From Chara braunii (lineage: Eukaryota > Streptophyta > Charophyceae > Charales > Characeae), in assembly GCA_003427395.1 (NCBI GenBank), contig BFEA01000030.1, positions 712,663-740,162 of the forward strand: a stretch of DNA of 27,500 nucleotides, given 5' to 3'. Position numbers and translations under genes: made by a program. The stretch's first letter is position 1. The number at the start of each line of letters is the position of its first letter. The notes under the pieces were generated by a model. The model made no database searches, had not been told where the DNA came from, and was given only the letters and a program-made list of their open reading frames with translations. Shown piece after piece: positions 9,139 to 19,692 of this stretch.

Positions 9139-9330
9139 CCTGGTTATTCCAGACCCAGAGACCTTGTCCATCTGGATGCTGAATCGGTCCTTTCAGACAC
9201 AGCAGCTGAAAATCGAGGTTCATTGCAGATCCATCTGGATGTTGATCATGTCCTTCCAGACGCATCTGGATGTGACCTTACACAGCTTCATCACATTCTG
9301 AATCTGTCCTTCCAGACGCGTCTGAAAGTT
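9139..9330. repeat. Short degenerate tandem repeat (~65-bp unit)
   Basis: TCCATCTGGATG at 9167 and 9230, CATCTGGATGT at 9262, and TCCTTYCAGACRC at about 9190, 9251 and 9309 form two to three imperfect units. In one frame this reads SIWML..SFQT repeated. I do not recognise a protein family. Confidence 0.6.
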
Positions 9331-9454
9331 GCGATGATGTGGACGAGGAAATCGGAGGCTATCGCCTATTCCTCCTGCCCCCTCCGCCTTCAAAGAAAAG
9401 ACTCAAAAAAATTGCTTTCGAAAACCGTGGATGACCCTGTATGCTTTGAATTAT

Positions 9455-9529
<75 letters not shown>
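9455..9529. repeat. (GA)n microsatellite
   Basis: An uninterrupted run of about 35 GA units after a short imperfect lead-in. Confidence 0.97.
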
Positions 9530-9530
<1 letters not shown>

Positions 9531-9829
9531 CTGGATAGGCTTTCTTGCTGTGGGCCCACTAGTAACTGGCTGGCTACGATGACATGTGTCTGTCACCCGG
9601 GGGTCTCTGTGGCAGTTACAATCTGGTGGCAGCTGTGCCACAGCAGTTTACTCGAGCCCGTCGTGGACTTGAACAATCAGTCTCTGAAAAATTGGACAAA
9701 GCCTTGTAGGCAGGAACTTTTGGCCGTTGCACCGATGAAGCAGCTGAACAAAGAAGCGGGCTCCTGTGAGCCAGGGTGTTGGAGGAGGAAGATGTGTAAA
9801 ATGGAGTCTTTCAACAACATCGAGCGTGC
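9530..9829. other. Intronic sequence with mixed-composition open frames, unrecognised
   Basis: A + strand 89-codon frame (9579-9848) and a minus-strand 73-codon frame are both possible. One alternative + frame gives a short charged stretch (VPQQFTRARRGLEQSVSEKL) that ends quickly in a stop. It could be a decayed retroelement fragment, but I see no diagnostic motif. Confidence 0.4.
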
Positions 9830-10190
9830 CACAACAACAACAATTTAGCAACAAGAACAAGAACAACAAGAAGAGCTACGTCAAGACAAATAAGAAGAAC
9901 AGCAGAAGAAGAAGAGCAACACCCCCCCAACAAGAAGAGCTACGTCAAGACAAATAAGAAGAACAGCAGAAGAAGAAGAGCAACACCNCCCCCCCCCCCC
10001 CCCCCAAAAAAAAAAAAAAAAAAAAAAAAGCACAAGAAGAAAACCAGCAACTGCGACAAGAAGAGCAAGAAGAAGAAGAAGACAAGATGATGAAGATGAA
10101 AACAAAGTAGAAAACAAAGAAGAAGAAGAAGAAGAAGAAGAACACCACAAGAAAAACGGAAAAAAAGAAGAACAAGAACAACCTTTTTAG
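9830..10190. repeat. AAC/AAG-rich low-complexity tract with 64-bp tandem duplication and an N
   Basis: The tract is almost free of T on the + strand. A ~64-bp unit (starting CAAGAAGAGCTACGTCAAGA) occurs at about 9867-9930 and again from 9931. It then meets an N (9988), a poly-C run and a poly-A run (to 10029), followed by GAA repeats (10062-10140). The single N and the C/A homopolymers mark an uncertain assembly join. Confidence 0.85.
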
Positions 10191-12104
10191 CATTGACTGC
10201 GCAGTGGTGCAAAGAAAGTTACCTGGAGCCCTTTTTTTTCCCAAAAAAAAGGTGGTGGGCGGCCCCATGCAATTCAGAATTATGTTATTCTGTTCAGCTG
10301 ATCGATCTGGAATTGGACTTGGGTCTGTATCATACTTGTGGCACATCAGGCGCAAGGTGCATGCACATCCATTAAAATAGGAGTGGGAAAAAAAGATCGG
10401 GAGTGGCAGGGTTGGATGGCACACCTGTTCCCTTGACTCGGAAAAATAGGATTCCACGAGAAGAAAAAAAAAAATGGCGGCTGTGCGCTACAGCTGCCCC
10501 CAAAGATGTGTTATGTGTCCCGTGGTTGAAGATGGAATCAAGATTGGCCTGGCTCCACTGCACAAAGAGTCTACAATGCTCCACATGTATCTGGAGCTGT
10601 TAATGCTCGAATGTGCCGTGTTGAGTAATGGAGCGTGGCTCCATTTTTGGACAACGGATACTCCTGACAATCTCTCTTGTCTTTTCATGACAACACTAAT
10701 TTTGAGGGTGTACTGACACTAGGGACGTTGCTCCACTGCTCATCAATTGTGCAAAATGAGAATGAATCTTTTGCTAGAACAATGGAAATATACGCCACAA
10801 TAATTTTTGTTTTTGTGCATGTGGTGAGTAGTGAAGCGAGGCCCTAAGACCTACTAGACTCAGCTACGGATGTGATTCCAGGCGTCGTTGCCGTTCGATA
10901 CATCCACTTATGTTTTGTTTTGTCAAACGTCGTCTCCACAAGGCGCCTTCAAGAATCCACCGAAGAGCTAAGGTTTCTTGACGACTCTTTGGTATAATGG
11001 ATGGGACTAATTGGGTGGTTCCCAGAAAAGTCCTAGTGTAGTAGGTGATACGAACCCCCCCCCTCTCTCGGTCTGTTTTTTGTTTTTTTTGCTTTTGTTT
11101 TTCCAGACGTACAGAGTTGTCTTTTGTCGTTCTCCTGACACTGCCAATGATGACTGTATGCGACCTGATAATAGGGTAGGATACATTCGGGCCAACACTG
11201 CCCTCCATACAGGGCGGGAACTTGGTTGCAGGGTGGGAAGATCCAGGGCAGCGTTGTCTCCTTGAAACGGCTGCTCATCATGAATGTATACGACATGGCA
11301 ATTAGAAGGCTACATTCGAGGGCAATGCTGCCCTTGATCAAAGTTAACGAACACAGTGAAGTAGTGCCCTGCACTACACACACCCACACACAAAATAAGA
11401 TACACACACAAAACAAAAAAAAAGAAGGCCCATGGACCAGCGAAGTAGCGCCCTGCACGGTGCGCTGCACCTGTATGCGTTTTGTGCGCAGTGAGCGCAC
11501 GTGCGCTCGCATCTTAGATCCGTGCACGGCGCAAGGCGCACCGCACTGGTGCGCTGCAAGTATAGTCTGTATTTCAAGCTTCAACAGTTCGTCGGGGTAC
11601 CAACTGAGATAGGCTCGTTGGTACTTGCAGGTTTTGGTCTGCCATAGTAAATCCTCCCCTCAAGTAGAGGCTTAGTTAAACCGCCAGTACATTGCCCAAG
11701 TCCCTCTGCAGCAAAATGTTCGTCCGAAAATTTTGTGGCTCCACCCCGGGTGTACTGGTGGTGGTTTAAGTCCCTCCGGGACTCCTCCCATGATTTATGT
11801 TTTCTCGCCTGTTTTCTTAAATCATGAGAAAATGTCCTACACTGTGCAGATGTCAGAGGATAGACATTAGTGTCATCATGATGGGGTTTCAATGCAGATG
11901 AGCTTCCTTTTTTTTTCTTCGAGTGAAGAAGAATGCACTCCAATTCTCCGATTTATTATTATTATTTAAAAAAAAAAGAAAAGAAAGCTATACTCTTCTC
12001 TCATTTTGATCTTTCACTACCTAGCTATTTTCTTCTCTCAATTTCACCTTTCACCACCTACCTACCACTACTCCTAAGTGCAGTACCTTGGCAGTGTCTG
12101 AAAG
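10191..12104. other. Intronic filler; GC-rich hairpins near 11.5 kb
   Basis: No gene recognised. There is a dispersed T-rich/CA-rich set of patches (11076-11103, 11380-11425). A perfect 16-bp palindrome GAGCGCACGTGCGCTC lies at 11493-11508, and a GCGCACC/GGTGCGC hairpin at 11536-11553. At 11587-11830 the minus strand is open for about 80 codons (reading RRDLNHHQYTRGGATKFSDE and on), ending in LEGRIYYGRPKPA. It has normal-looking composition but no family I can name; GGGACTTAAACC in it is only vaguely B-box-like. Confidence 0.5.
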
Positions 12105-13255
12105 TGTCGTGGCCGCCCTAAGTGAAGGCGGGCCCGCAAATATGTGCCAATGGCTGTTTATAGGGCTACCAGCCTGTTGTAAACCCGATGTGGGCATGGA
12201 TCTTCGACAAGGCCTTGTTACGAGTTGGCTCCTTGGCATGCCCCTGTAGGGCCCTTTTAGCAAGCATGAGCCCGCCCTAAGTGAAGGCGGGCCCCTGAAT
12301 TTCAATATGGCCTGAGTTCATCAATTTTGGCAAAGTTTGGTGGGCGCCAGACAGTTGCCATGCGGCAGTTGGTTTCATCCTCCATACTCGTGAGAATCTG
12401 AAATAATTCTTGAGCCTTCTACGCTCTTCCAGCAGCACAGGTGAAGCAGGGAGAACCTCACGTTTACTCCTGGGTGGTTGGGCAGGCTCAACCAATTCGG
12501 TCCCAGGCCACTATGTGAATGGGCCTGGGCGCAGACACTTTGGCCCGATTTGAAGCTACTGGAAATACACGAGGCCCAGCCAGGGAGCAGACTCGGCGAG
12601 CACTTTCCATAAAGGAAAGAGCTCACCATTGGTGGAGGCATTCGGGCACTAGGCAGTGCTTGAGTGTGCGCTCATAGGCTGTGCGCTGTGCGCTAGCGCT
12701 AGCTGCCAGGCAGTGCACGCGGACGCTGGAGGAAGGCAGGGTGCTGCCAAGGGCAGCGCCATAGCCAGCCCTACGCAGCCAGGGCCTGGCTTGTACAGCC
12801 AGTGGAGGTGGTGGTGGTCTTCGTGCGTAAGGGAGAAGATGTGGGAGGAAGACATGGATAGGGAGAGAGTGAAAGAGATGAGGATGATGATGTGAGGGCG
12901 CATGCCTGGTATTGGCGATGGTNTGCCTGGTATTGGCGATGGTCTGCATTGGTCGACATCTTCAAGTACTTCGGTGGCTGCTGACGTCAACAGTTGCATT
13001 GTCAATTCGTAGGCAGGAAGTAGCTGTGTAGGGAGTAGCCTGGGCGCCGAGCGCCAAGTAGGGAGAGGGCCTGGATACGTATGTTGGTGGGGACGAGAGT
13101 AAAGCTCTCATTGACATTCGGTTACAGTGTTTCGATTCTCCATTGGTGTAATATTGGTGCAATGTTGCTTGTCTGGGCACTGTGGAACTTTCTTGCTTTC
13201 AATGTGATTGTGCTATCTGGAGTCTGTCATCGCGCTCTCTCTCATTTTCCTTGCA
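12105..13255 (+). repeat. 5' LTR
   Basis: It matches 17209-18362 along its whole length. Within it, CGCCCTAAGTGAAGGCGGGCC occurs twice, near the start (about 12114) and again near 12270, in slightly different forms. It has one 20-bp tandem duplication around an N (12903-12943) that the 3' LTR lacks, and lacks a ~27-bp segment that the 3' LTR has near 17270-17298. A CATAAAGG motif at 12609 sits where LTR promoter/polyadenylation signals are expected. Confidence 0.9.
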
Positions 13256-13258
13256 ATT

Positions 13259-13270
13259 TGGTATCGGAGC
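13259..13270 (+). promoter_or_regulatory. Primer-binding site (initiator tRNA-Met type)
   Basis: TGGTATCGGAGC lies three bases after the LTR's CA end. It differs by one base from TGGTATCAGAGC, the common plant LTR-element primer-binding site complementary to the 3' end of initiator tRNA-Met. Confidence 0.85.
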
Positions 13271-13735
13271 TGGTTCGAACCACTCCGCTGGTTCCTTCGC
13301 AATAGCTGTTTGGTGCTTCGTTGGGAAATGGCGGGGCAATGATAATGTTTGTGTGTTGGAATATAGGCGGCCGTGAGTTGGGAAGGCGCGCCTGGAAGGC
13401 TATGTGGTGACATAGGGGTGCACGCTGGATGATGAGAGCTTGCTGACGGGACAATTTAAGCTGAGGTGGGTTGTGCCGAGGCACCGACTGGTCATCATAA
13501 ATGCACGTCAGGTTACTGGTGAGAAATCTGTGGTTGGGGGCAGCATTATGAGGTACGTTGCTCGTTACATTATCTACCCTCTTCGTTGCTTCTTACCGTG
13601 AGGAAGTGAGTCTTGTCTTGAGAATCCTCTCGATGTGAGGTGTCGCGAGCGCTCAACCTTGAGAGTCGACATTCTTCCTAGGCAGCGAGCTGGTAGGAGA
13701 CGGGCGAAGCCTTTGAAGGGCCCTGGGCGAAGCAC

Positions 13736-14161
13736 TTGGGTCACGGTCACCATGCCAACCCGCTGGGACTAGTACACACATGCTTTGCCGCAAGTCCTTC
13801 GTCCTGCTTCTTGCGCAATAGAGCTGTAGCAGCAGCACACGTTAGAGCCAAGGCCGAGGCAGCAAAGGTTACCGCTTCTGCAATGTCTCATGTTTCTTCC
13901 CAGGCCTCTTCGATAGGTGTTAGTCGGGGCATATCAGGGCCTTGCACTAGTCAGTCTGTTGGTGTGCAGGACCGCCAACAACAACCCTTGTCAATGGAGG
14001 ACGTTGAGATTAGAGAAACGGATGCCCTTCACACAGAGGTACAACGCCAGATACAGGAGGTAGAGGATAGACGAGATAGAGCTAGAAGAAAAAAGCCTAG
14101 ACTAGAGGCGAGGGAGGTGGAACTAAAACAGGTTAGAAGCTTTGGATGTGGAAGCTCCTAA
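13736..14161 (+). pseudogene. gag-like fragment with coiled coil
   Basis: This 141-codon frame has a Ser/Ala/Gln-rich first half and then a strongly charged, coiled-coil-like segment (TEVQRQIQEVEDRRDRARRK and on, to EAREVELKQ). That layout is common in the N-terminal gag region of plant LTR elements. It begins about 480 bp after the primer-binding site and ends in tandem stops. No CCHC zinc knuckle is visible, so the assignment rests on position and composition. Confidence 0.5.
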
Positions 14162-14253
14162 TAAGCGGACACTTCGGTCCAGTTAGTGTGGCCGAAGTAC
14201 AGGCCGTGTCTTAGGAAATGGTGGCCGCATTGATAGCCGGTAAGAATTAAATT

Positions 14254-14601
14254 TTGGCTGCGCAGAGAGGCCCCAAGCCTACGGTGAGGCCTGTGCAACC
14301 CGTTGTAGTTCCCCCGGCGGTGGCCGGTGTGTTCGTGTCATTGCTGCCTATGAGCGGTCTTTTGGTACCTCAGTACGGCATATTTCCAGCAGGCGGTTCA
14401 GAAGTAGATAGTGGTGGCAGACTCCAGGATCCGCTTCATCTGTCCTCATATCAACTGCTTCAACTACAGTGCGGCAGTCGGGCCAGCGGCTTGTGCAGCA
14501 GGTTTCTGCCGGTTCAGTCACCGGTGCAGCAGGCACAAGTGGTTGGTCCACAACCAGAGACGCATCTAGAGAAGGGAGAAAGCATTGCTGGAGCAAGGTA
14601 G
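14254..14601 (+). pseudogene. Second gag-like fragment, Pro/Gln-rich
   Basis: A 115-codon frame shifted relative to the preceding fragment. It is rich in Pro, Val, Gln and Gly (QRGPKPTVRPVQPVVVPPAV) and lacks any recognised domain. It probably continues the same ancestral reading frame after a frameshift. Confidence 0.4.
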
Positions 14602-17183
14602 TTGGATGGGTAGGCACAGGGCGATGGACACAACCGTGATCTTGGTTCTTGGGTTAGGGCCAGGTCTCTTGATCAGTTTCTGTTGTCAGGGGAAGAGATG
14701 AGACAAGAATGCTTGCAACTCATTTCTCCAACATGACAGAGGAAAGTAGTTGTGTTGCAGGGGTCGTGCTACATTCCTGTTCGCTTCGCTACTCACACTA
14801 GATACTTACCTACTAGGAGTAGGAAGTGATTCCAACTAGGCTACAAACGATTCTTCTTCTTCTAAAAGGCTTGGACTACGAGGCTGAGCTAAGTAACGTG
14901 TGTAAGGGCTTGGATGATAGGAGGAAGAAGAAGCGAGCCTGGGATCGACGGAAGTACAATCTTGGGGTACAAACAAAGCGAGTAGGCGGCCATGAAACCA
15001 GAGGGAGGAGTGTTGGTCGTTTGTAGTTAGGCTGAGGCGATTGGTATGTGGAAGGGCAACCTGTCTAGGAGTCAAGGGAAAGGTCCTACTCTGTCTATAA
15101 GGATGAGAGAGGGTTTGGGATGTGTGGATAGACCGGCTTGAAAGGGGCACCAGCAAAGTGTAAGGCATGAATGGCCAAACCAAGGCGAGGAGTCTCGTCC
15201 AGTTGGTCACCACGGGGATGCAGCCCCAAAAGGGGTAAGGCACCTTCAACCTAGGGAAGCACTGCGAGCACTTGGGAAGCATATCGGACCTGTAGAAGTT
15301 GTAGCCGCTTCTGCTGTTGTTGAGGTGGTGGAATCCCTTACCATCTCAAGAGACGGCCAAGGTTACTGACTCCTTAGTCACCCCGCAGGCACATCTGGAC
15401 CACATTAAGCTCTGTTCATGAGGTGTGTCTGAGTCCTTAGAGGAGCTAGATGGTGAGACCTACTAGCTGCCTGGGTGACCAAGTGAAAGGTTCCAAGTAA
15501 CTGGTAGACAACAATGTAGGTGACTGTGGGGCTCGCAAACATTGTTCTGCCTAAGACTACACTAGTCGCAATTGTATGATAAGTCTGCACATTGGGACCG
15601 TGCGCAGCGGCTAAGGCGATCTGTAGTATCTACCTTAGCCATTACGAAAGCATTAGTGTGTCAGGACTACATAACAGATGTAGCCGGTGCTTCCTCCTAT
15701 GGGGGAAGGCAGCTAAGGACAATATTCTAGCTGCCGAAAAGTCATAACCTTTGTGTTAGGTACCACTTCAGGGTTGCAATGTTCCTAGTTGGACAGAGGC
15801 AATCACAGTGCAAAATGTACTAAGTCTTAAATCCGTGGAGGGGCAGGCCCTCCAAACCTTTGTAGAGTAAGAAAATAAGTGTTACAGAGAATTCAAACCT
15901 TCTTACTTATCGTCAGGAGTTGAAACCAGAGAGGTTGTTCAAGAGATAGGAACAATTCCTCCTACTGTGGGATAGACCTATAAAAAACTGCCTATAATGC
16001 TGAACAGTGACTGACAAAGCTAGGGAAGAAGGAATGGACAAGGCAATATGCGTCTTCCAATAAATCTTCAAATATATGAATTGATAAGAGGAAGAAACGG
16101 GACGTAGAGATCAAGGATCCAAAGAATAAAAGAATATAAAAATTATTAACATGAATTTATAAGAGTATCCTATAATAAATAATTGAGAATAACTTAATTT
16201 TAGAAAGACAACGTGACGTGGCAGCATATGTCCGGTATGAGGAACTTTTCAGCAAACCTACTCGAGCAATTTCGGGTACCGGCTATGTTAGTCCAAAATC
16301 CTTTCTTGTTTAATCTGGTCTGTGTATCATCGTTTACCTGAAACCAGATAAGTGACAAGAACAGGATGGCTACATTCATGACTGGCTCTCAAATATAGTA
16401 GTATAGTCGAAGTCTATCAGATCGCAGGGACTTAGTCAACTATGGACACAGGGGAACATGTAGCTAGACTGCCCGAAAATCAACGAGTACTAGAGATGAT
16501 CCTATCTCTAACGAAGGTGGAAGAGAATCAGTGGACAGATATGTAGTCAACTGCGTCCCGAAGGAAAGCAGGTGGAAAGTTGAGTCTGAAACGTAGACCA
16601 ACGACGGACTCTTTCATAATAGAAAACCGATTAATAGCAGCGCCTGTCAGTGTAGAGGGAGCTGACAAACGACTACAGTAGGTTTTCGATTTGGATATGA
16701 GACCATATCACAGTCTACCGTCCACACTTCATGTAGGAGAATGAATCTGAGTGCCGTAATCTCAACTTGGAAGGAAGACTAACATCTCTGATAATATTAT
16801 ATTCAGATTATTTGGGTGTCCTAGTGGTCGTTTCACATGGTGGATTGCAACCGGCAAGACAATGACCCGCATAGATGGAGTCGACAAACTATTCGTACTC
16901 TTTCTTGTGATGTCCAGATCATTAATAGCCCAATCAGCTATCCTACCATCTCTGTCTTACAACTGTCCTTGAGTCTGAGTACCTGGCTGAAGAAGGTGCA
17001 TGCTGCCCCCAGTCATAGCTGAAGACATCAACAACAAGCTTTGGAGCTGTGAAGCTGTATGTTCTGAAGTTCAAACCACGGAGAAGGCTTGCAATTACAT
17101 CAGCGACTCTCAACAAGCTAACAACTTTGAGCTGAGTAACAGATGAAGTGAACAAAAGGCTTTCTCACGGGACTTGCGAAGCT

Positions 17184-17196
17184 AAGCGGGAAGGTA
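17184..17196 (+). promoter_or_regulatory. Possible polypurine tract
   Basis: AAGCGGGAAGGTA lies next to a TG, 12 bases before the point where the two LTRs start to match well. It is purine-rich but interrupted, so it is only a candidate for plus-strand priming. If it is used, the LTR would start at 17197 (and at about 12095 on the left). Confidence 0.4.
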
Positions 17197-17208
17197 TGTG
17201 ACCTCGGC

Positions 17209-18362
17209 TGTCGTGCCGCCCTAAGGGTAAGGCGGGCCTGCAAATATGTGCCAATGCTTGTTTATAGGGCTATGAGACCAGGCTGAGGGGCCCAAGCAGC
17301 CTGTTGTAAACCCCATGTGGGCATGGATCTTCGACAAGGCCTCGTTCGAGTTGGCTCCTTGGCATGCCCCTGTAGGGCCCTTTCAGCAAGCATGAGCTCG
17401 CCCTAAGTGAAGGCGGGACCCTGAATTTCAATATGGCCTGAGTCCATCAATTTTGGCAAAGTTTGGTGGGCGCCAGACAGTTGCCATGCGGCAGTTGGTT
17501 TCATCCTCCATACTCGTGAGAATCAGAAATAATTCTTGAGCCTTCTAGGCTCCTCCAGCAGCACAGGCGAAGCAGGGAGAACCTCATGTTTAGTCCTGGG
17601 TCGTTGGGCAGGCTCAACCAATTCGGTCCCAGGCCACTATCTGAATGGGCCTGGGCGCAGACACTTTGGCCCGATTTGAAGCTACTGGAAATACACGAGG
17701 CCCAGCCAGGGAGCAGACTCGGCGAGCACTTTCCATGAAGGAAAGAGCTCACCATTGGTGGAGGCATTCGGGCACTAGGCAGTGCTTGAGTGTGCGCTCA
17801 CAGGCTGTGCGCTGTGCGCTAGCGCTAGCTGCCGGGCCGTGCACGCGGACGCTGGAGGAAGGCAGGGTGCTGCCGAGGGCAGCGCCATAGCCAGCCCTAC
17901 ACAGCCAGGGCCTGGCTTTGACAGCCAGTGGAGGTGGTGGTGGTCTTCGTGCATAAGGGAGAAGATGTGGGAGGAAGACATGGATAGGGAGAGAGTGAAA
18001 GAGATGAGGATGATGATGTGAGGGCGCATGCCTGGTATTGGCGATGGTCTGCATTGGTCGACATCTTCAAGTACTTCGGTGGCTGCTGACGTCAACAGTT
18101 GCATTGTCAATTCGTAGGCAGGATGTAGCTGTGTAGGCAGTAGCCTGGGCGCCGAGCGCCAAGTAGGGAGAGAGGGCCTGGATACGTATGTTGGTGGGGA
18201 CAAGAGTAAAGCTCTCATTGACATTCGGTTACAGTGTTTCGATTCTCCATTGGTGTAATATTGGTGCAATGCTGGTTATCTGGACACTGTGGAACTTTCT
18301 TGCTTTCAATGTGATTGTGCTATCTGGAGTCTGTCATCTCGCTATCTCTCATTTTCCTTGCA
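17209..18362 (+). repeat. 3' LTR
   Basis: It matches the 5' LTR to its terminal CCTTGCA and then diverges into TAAGCC, whereas the 5' copy runs into the primer-binding site. It holds the single, undisturbed version of the GCCTGGTATTGGCGATGGT segment that is doubled around the N in the 5' LTR. Confidence 0.9.
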
Positions 18363-18694
18363 TAAGCCTATATAGGGGACCTCTGCAAGGATGGCTACCT
18401 CTCACAATTAAGGGGATGCATGTTGGCCCCCGCCGTAATCGGCGGTGGTCAGGCAGTAGGGTGGGGCTGCTGGCAGGGGGGCAGTTAACACAAAGACCGA
18501 ACATTTTGACAGTAGTTGTGCCTCCCATCTACTTCTCCCGCCTCGTCGAGTAACAGCAGTGTCTATGGCCAGCACTCTCCCACAGACCACACACAACTGT
18601 CCGCCACCCACACACCCGTGATGGCCCTGCCAATACCGAACGGGGGGAGCAAGCCAACTATCTCGGTTGGTTGGCACCAAGAGTGCCCCGCAGG

Positions 18695-18769
18695 TTGTCA
18701 GTGGGGATTTAACCCAGGACCTCTGGAATGCGACTTGTGTGCCTAACCAACTGAGCTAGGATTCTCCCA
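18695..18769 (-). repeat. tRNA-derived SINE head
   Basis: Read on the minus strand: GGGAGAATCCTAGCTCAGTTGGTTAGGCAC is split here by function into A box TAGCTCAGTTGG (18747-18758) and, further on, AGAGGTCCTGGGTTAAATCC with the B box GGTTAAATCC (18705-18714). Spacing and order match a tRNA gene. The acceptor stem does not pair and the T-stem has a mismatch, so it is a SINE promoter rather than a functional tRNA. The body probably extends to lower coordinates; I could not define its end. Confidence 0.75.
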
Positions 18770-18822
18770 TTTGTCCTGTTTTCTCTCCTTTTAAATTATT
18801 ACGAGAACTGGTCGATGCTTCC

Positions 18823-19050
18823 CACATGGATGTCAGAAGGTCGTCAGTACTGAAAGGCTTACCGACCGAGCAGATCAGCAGCGGAAAAGACAAAAGATCT
18901 ACTCACAAGGGGAGACCCAGCAACTGAAAGGTCCCGGGATCAAGCCCCGGAGAGCACAAAACTTAGAAAACGTTACCCAGGTTAGTATATACCTGGCTGT
19001 TAGACCTGCAATTCGTCGCACATGGATGTCAGAAGGGCGCCAGTACTGTT
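18823..19050 (+). repeat. Insertion flanked by ~28-bp direct repeats, B-box-like interior
   Basis: ACATGGATGTCAGAAGG followed by CG.CAGTACTG occurs at about 18824-18851 and again at about 19020-19047. The ~168 bp between contains GGTCCCGGGATCAAGCCCCG, similar to a tRNA T-arm/B box. It can be read as a short tRNA-derived element with an unusually long target duplication, or as a simple duplication of the flank. Confidence 0.55.
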
Positions 19051-19574
19051 GACATGGCATTTCTCAATGCAGTTTTGCAGGTTACTTTGTTTCAGACCTT
19101 CTGACGCTGTGTTACTGACGTCACGGTATGCCACTTGCAATTGCTTTTTTGTTTTTTTGTTTGCCATTGTTGGCATTATAATTATTATTATAATACCATT
19201 ATGTATACAGCCAATCCATTTGCTACTGGGAAGTCGAGCCCGGAGACAGTCGTATTCTTACTCGCTTTCACGCCTTGGTTTGTCTTTCTTATATCTTGCA
19301 CTGGCTGCACTGTCGACTATGAGTGTCTGGACCCCTGTTTCTGCTACAGATAAGTCTGGTGATGTAGCAAGTCTGAAAAATGTGCTGTCGGCAGCTCTTT
19401 AGTTGTGCGGAGTTTTTTTTTTTGACCGCTGACTTTTGTGACCGAAAAGGAAAAATTGCTGAGTAAGTTGGGTCATTCCCCAGGAAAGTGGTCGTAATAG
19501 TACTTCGGAACATTCATCAAAATTGGGCGATTGGTATGACAAGCCTGGCATGCACAGGTTGAGAATTGCTGAAG
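19051..19574. other. Intronic sequence, no gene recognised
   Basis: There is AT-rich sequence at 19140-19210 with ATTATTATTA runs and a poly-T at 19413-19421. A 126-codon + frame (19022-19402) is hydrophobic in the middle because of this AT-rich part and has no identifiable domain. Confidence 0.5.
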
Positions 19575-19575
19575 T

Positions 19576-19692
19576 TTGGAAAAAAGGGGTATACGGGATG
19601 AAAAGGGATAGTACCGGGGTACGTGTGATGAAAAAAGGGGTACACGGGATGAAAAGGGGTAGTATCGGGGTACATGGGATGGAAAAGGGAAG
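19576..19692. repeat. ~53-bp tandem repeat, GGGGTA-rich
   Basis: Units containing AAAAAAGGGGTAYACGGGAT and GAAAAGGGRTAGTAYCGGGG, then a TACGTGTGATG/TACATGGGATG spacer, occur twice with a third half copy. The GGGGTA/CGGGAT words also repeat at half-period. Confidence 0.85.

Larger units (their letters stand above)
13271..17208 (+). pseudogene. Decayed internal region of the LTR element
   Basis: No continuous gag-pol frame exists. Two gag-like pieces (13736-14161 and 14254-14601) lie in different frames. Near 15473-15560, frame-broken sequence reads VKGSK, stop, LVDNNVGDCGARKHCSA, which faintly recalls a retropepsin active-site region (D-S/T-G-A), but key residues do not match and stops intervene. 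From 15.6 to 17.2 kb the sequence is AT-richer and closed in all frames beyond about 70 codons. I found no reverse transcriptase, RNase H or integrase motif. Confidence 0.65.
12105..18362 (+). mobile_element. Full-length, decayed LTR retrotransposon
   Basis: Two direct ~1.15 kb LTRs in the same orientation flank a 3.95 kb internal region. The inner edge of the 5' LTR is followed by a primer-binding site typical of plant elements primed by initiator-Met tRNA. The LTRs begin TGTCGTG and end CCTTGCA. In a 275-bp stretch compared by eye they differ at about nine positions (roughly 3%), so the insertion is not recent. The internal region is short for an autonomous copia or gypsy element and carries only broken gag-like frames, so the copy is inactive and perhaps always non-autonomous. 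I could not see a clean target-site duplication (GAAAG on the left, TAAGC on the right). Confidence 0.88.

Noticed and set aside
15473-15580. Retropepsin active site in the LTR element
   Set aside because: The match to a D-(S/T)-G-A context is weak and interrupted by stops. It is kept only as a hint in the internal-region entry.
18695-18769. Functional tRNA gene on the minus strand
   Set aside because: A and B boxes are good, but the acceptor arm does not pair and the T-stem is mismatched, so it is a SINE head.
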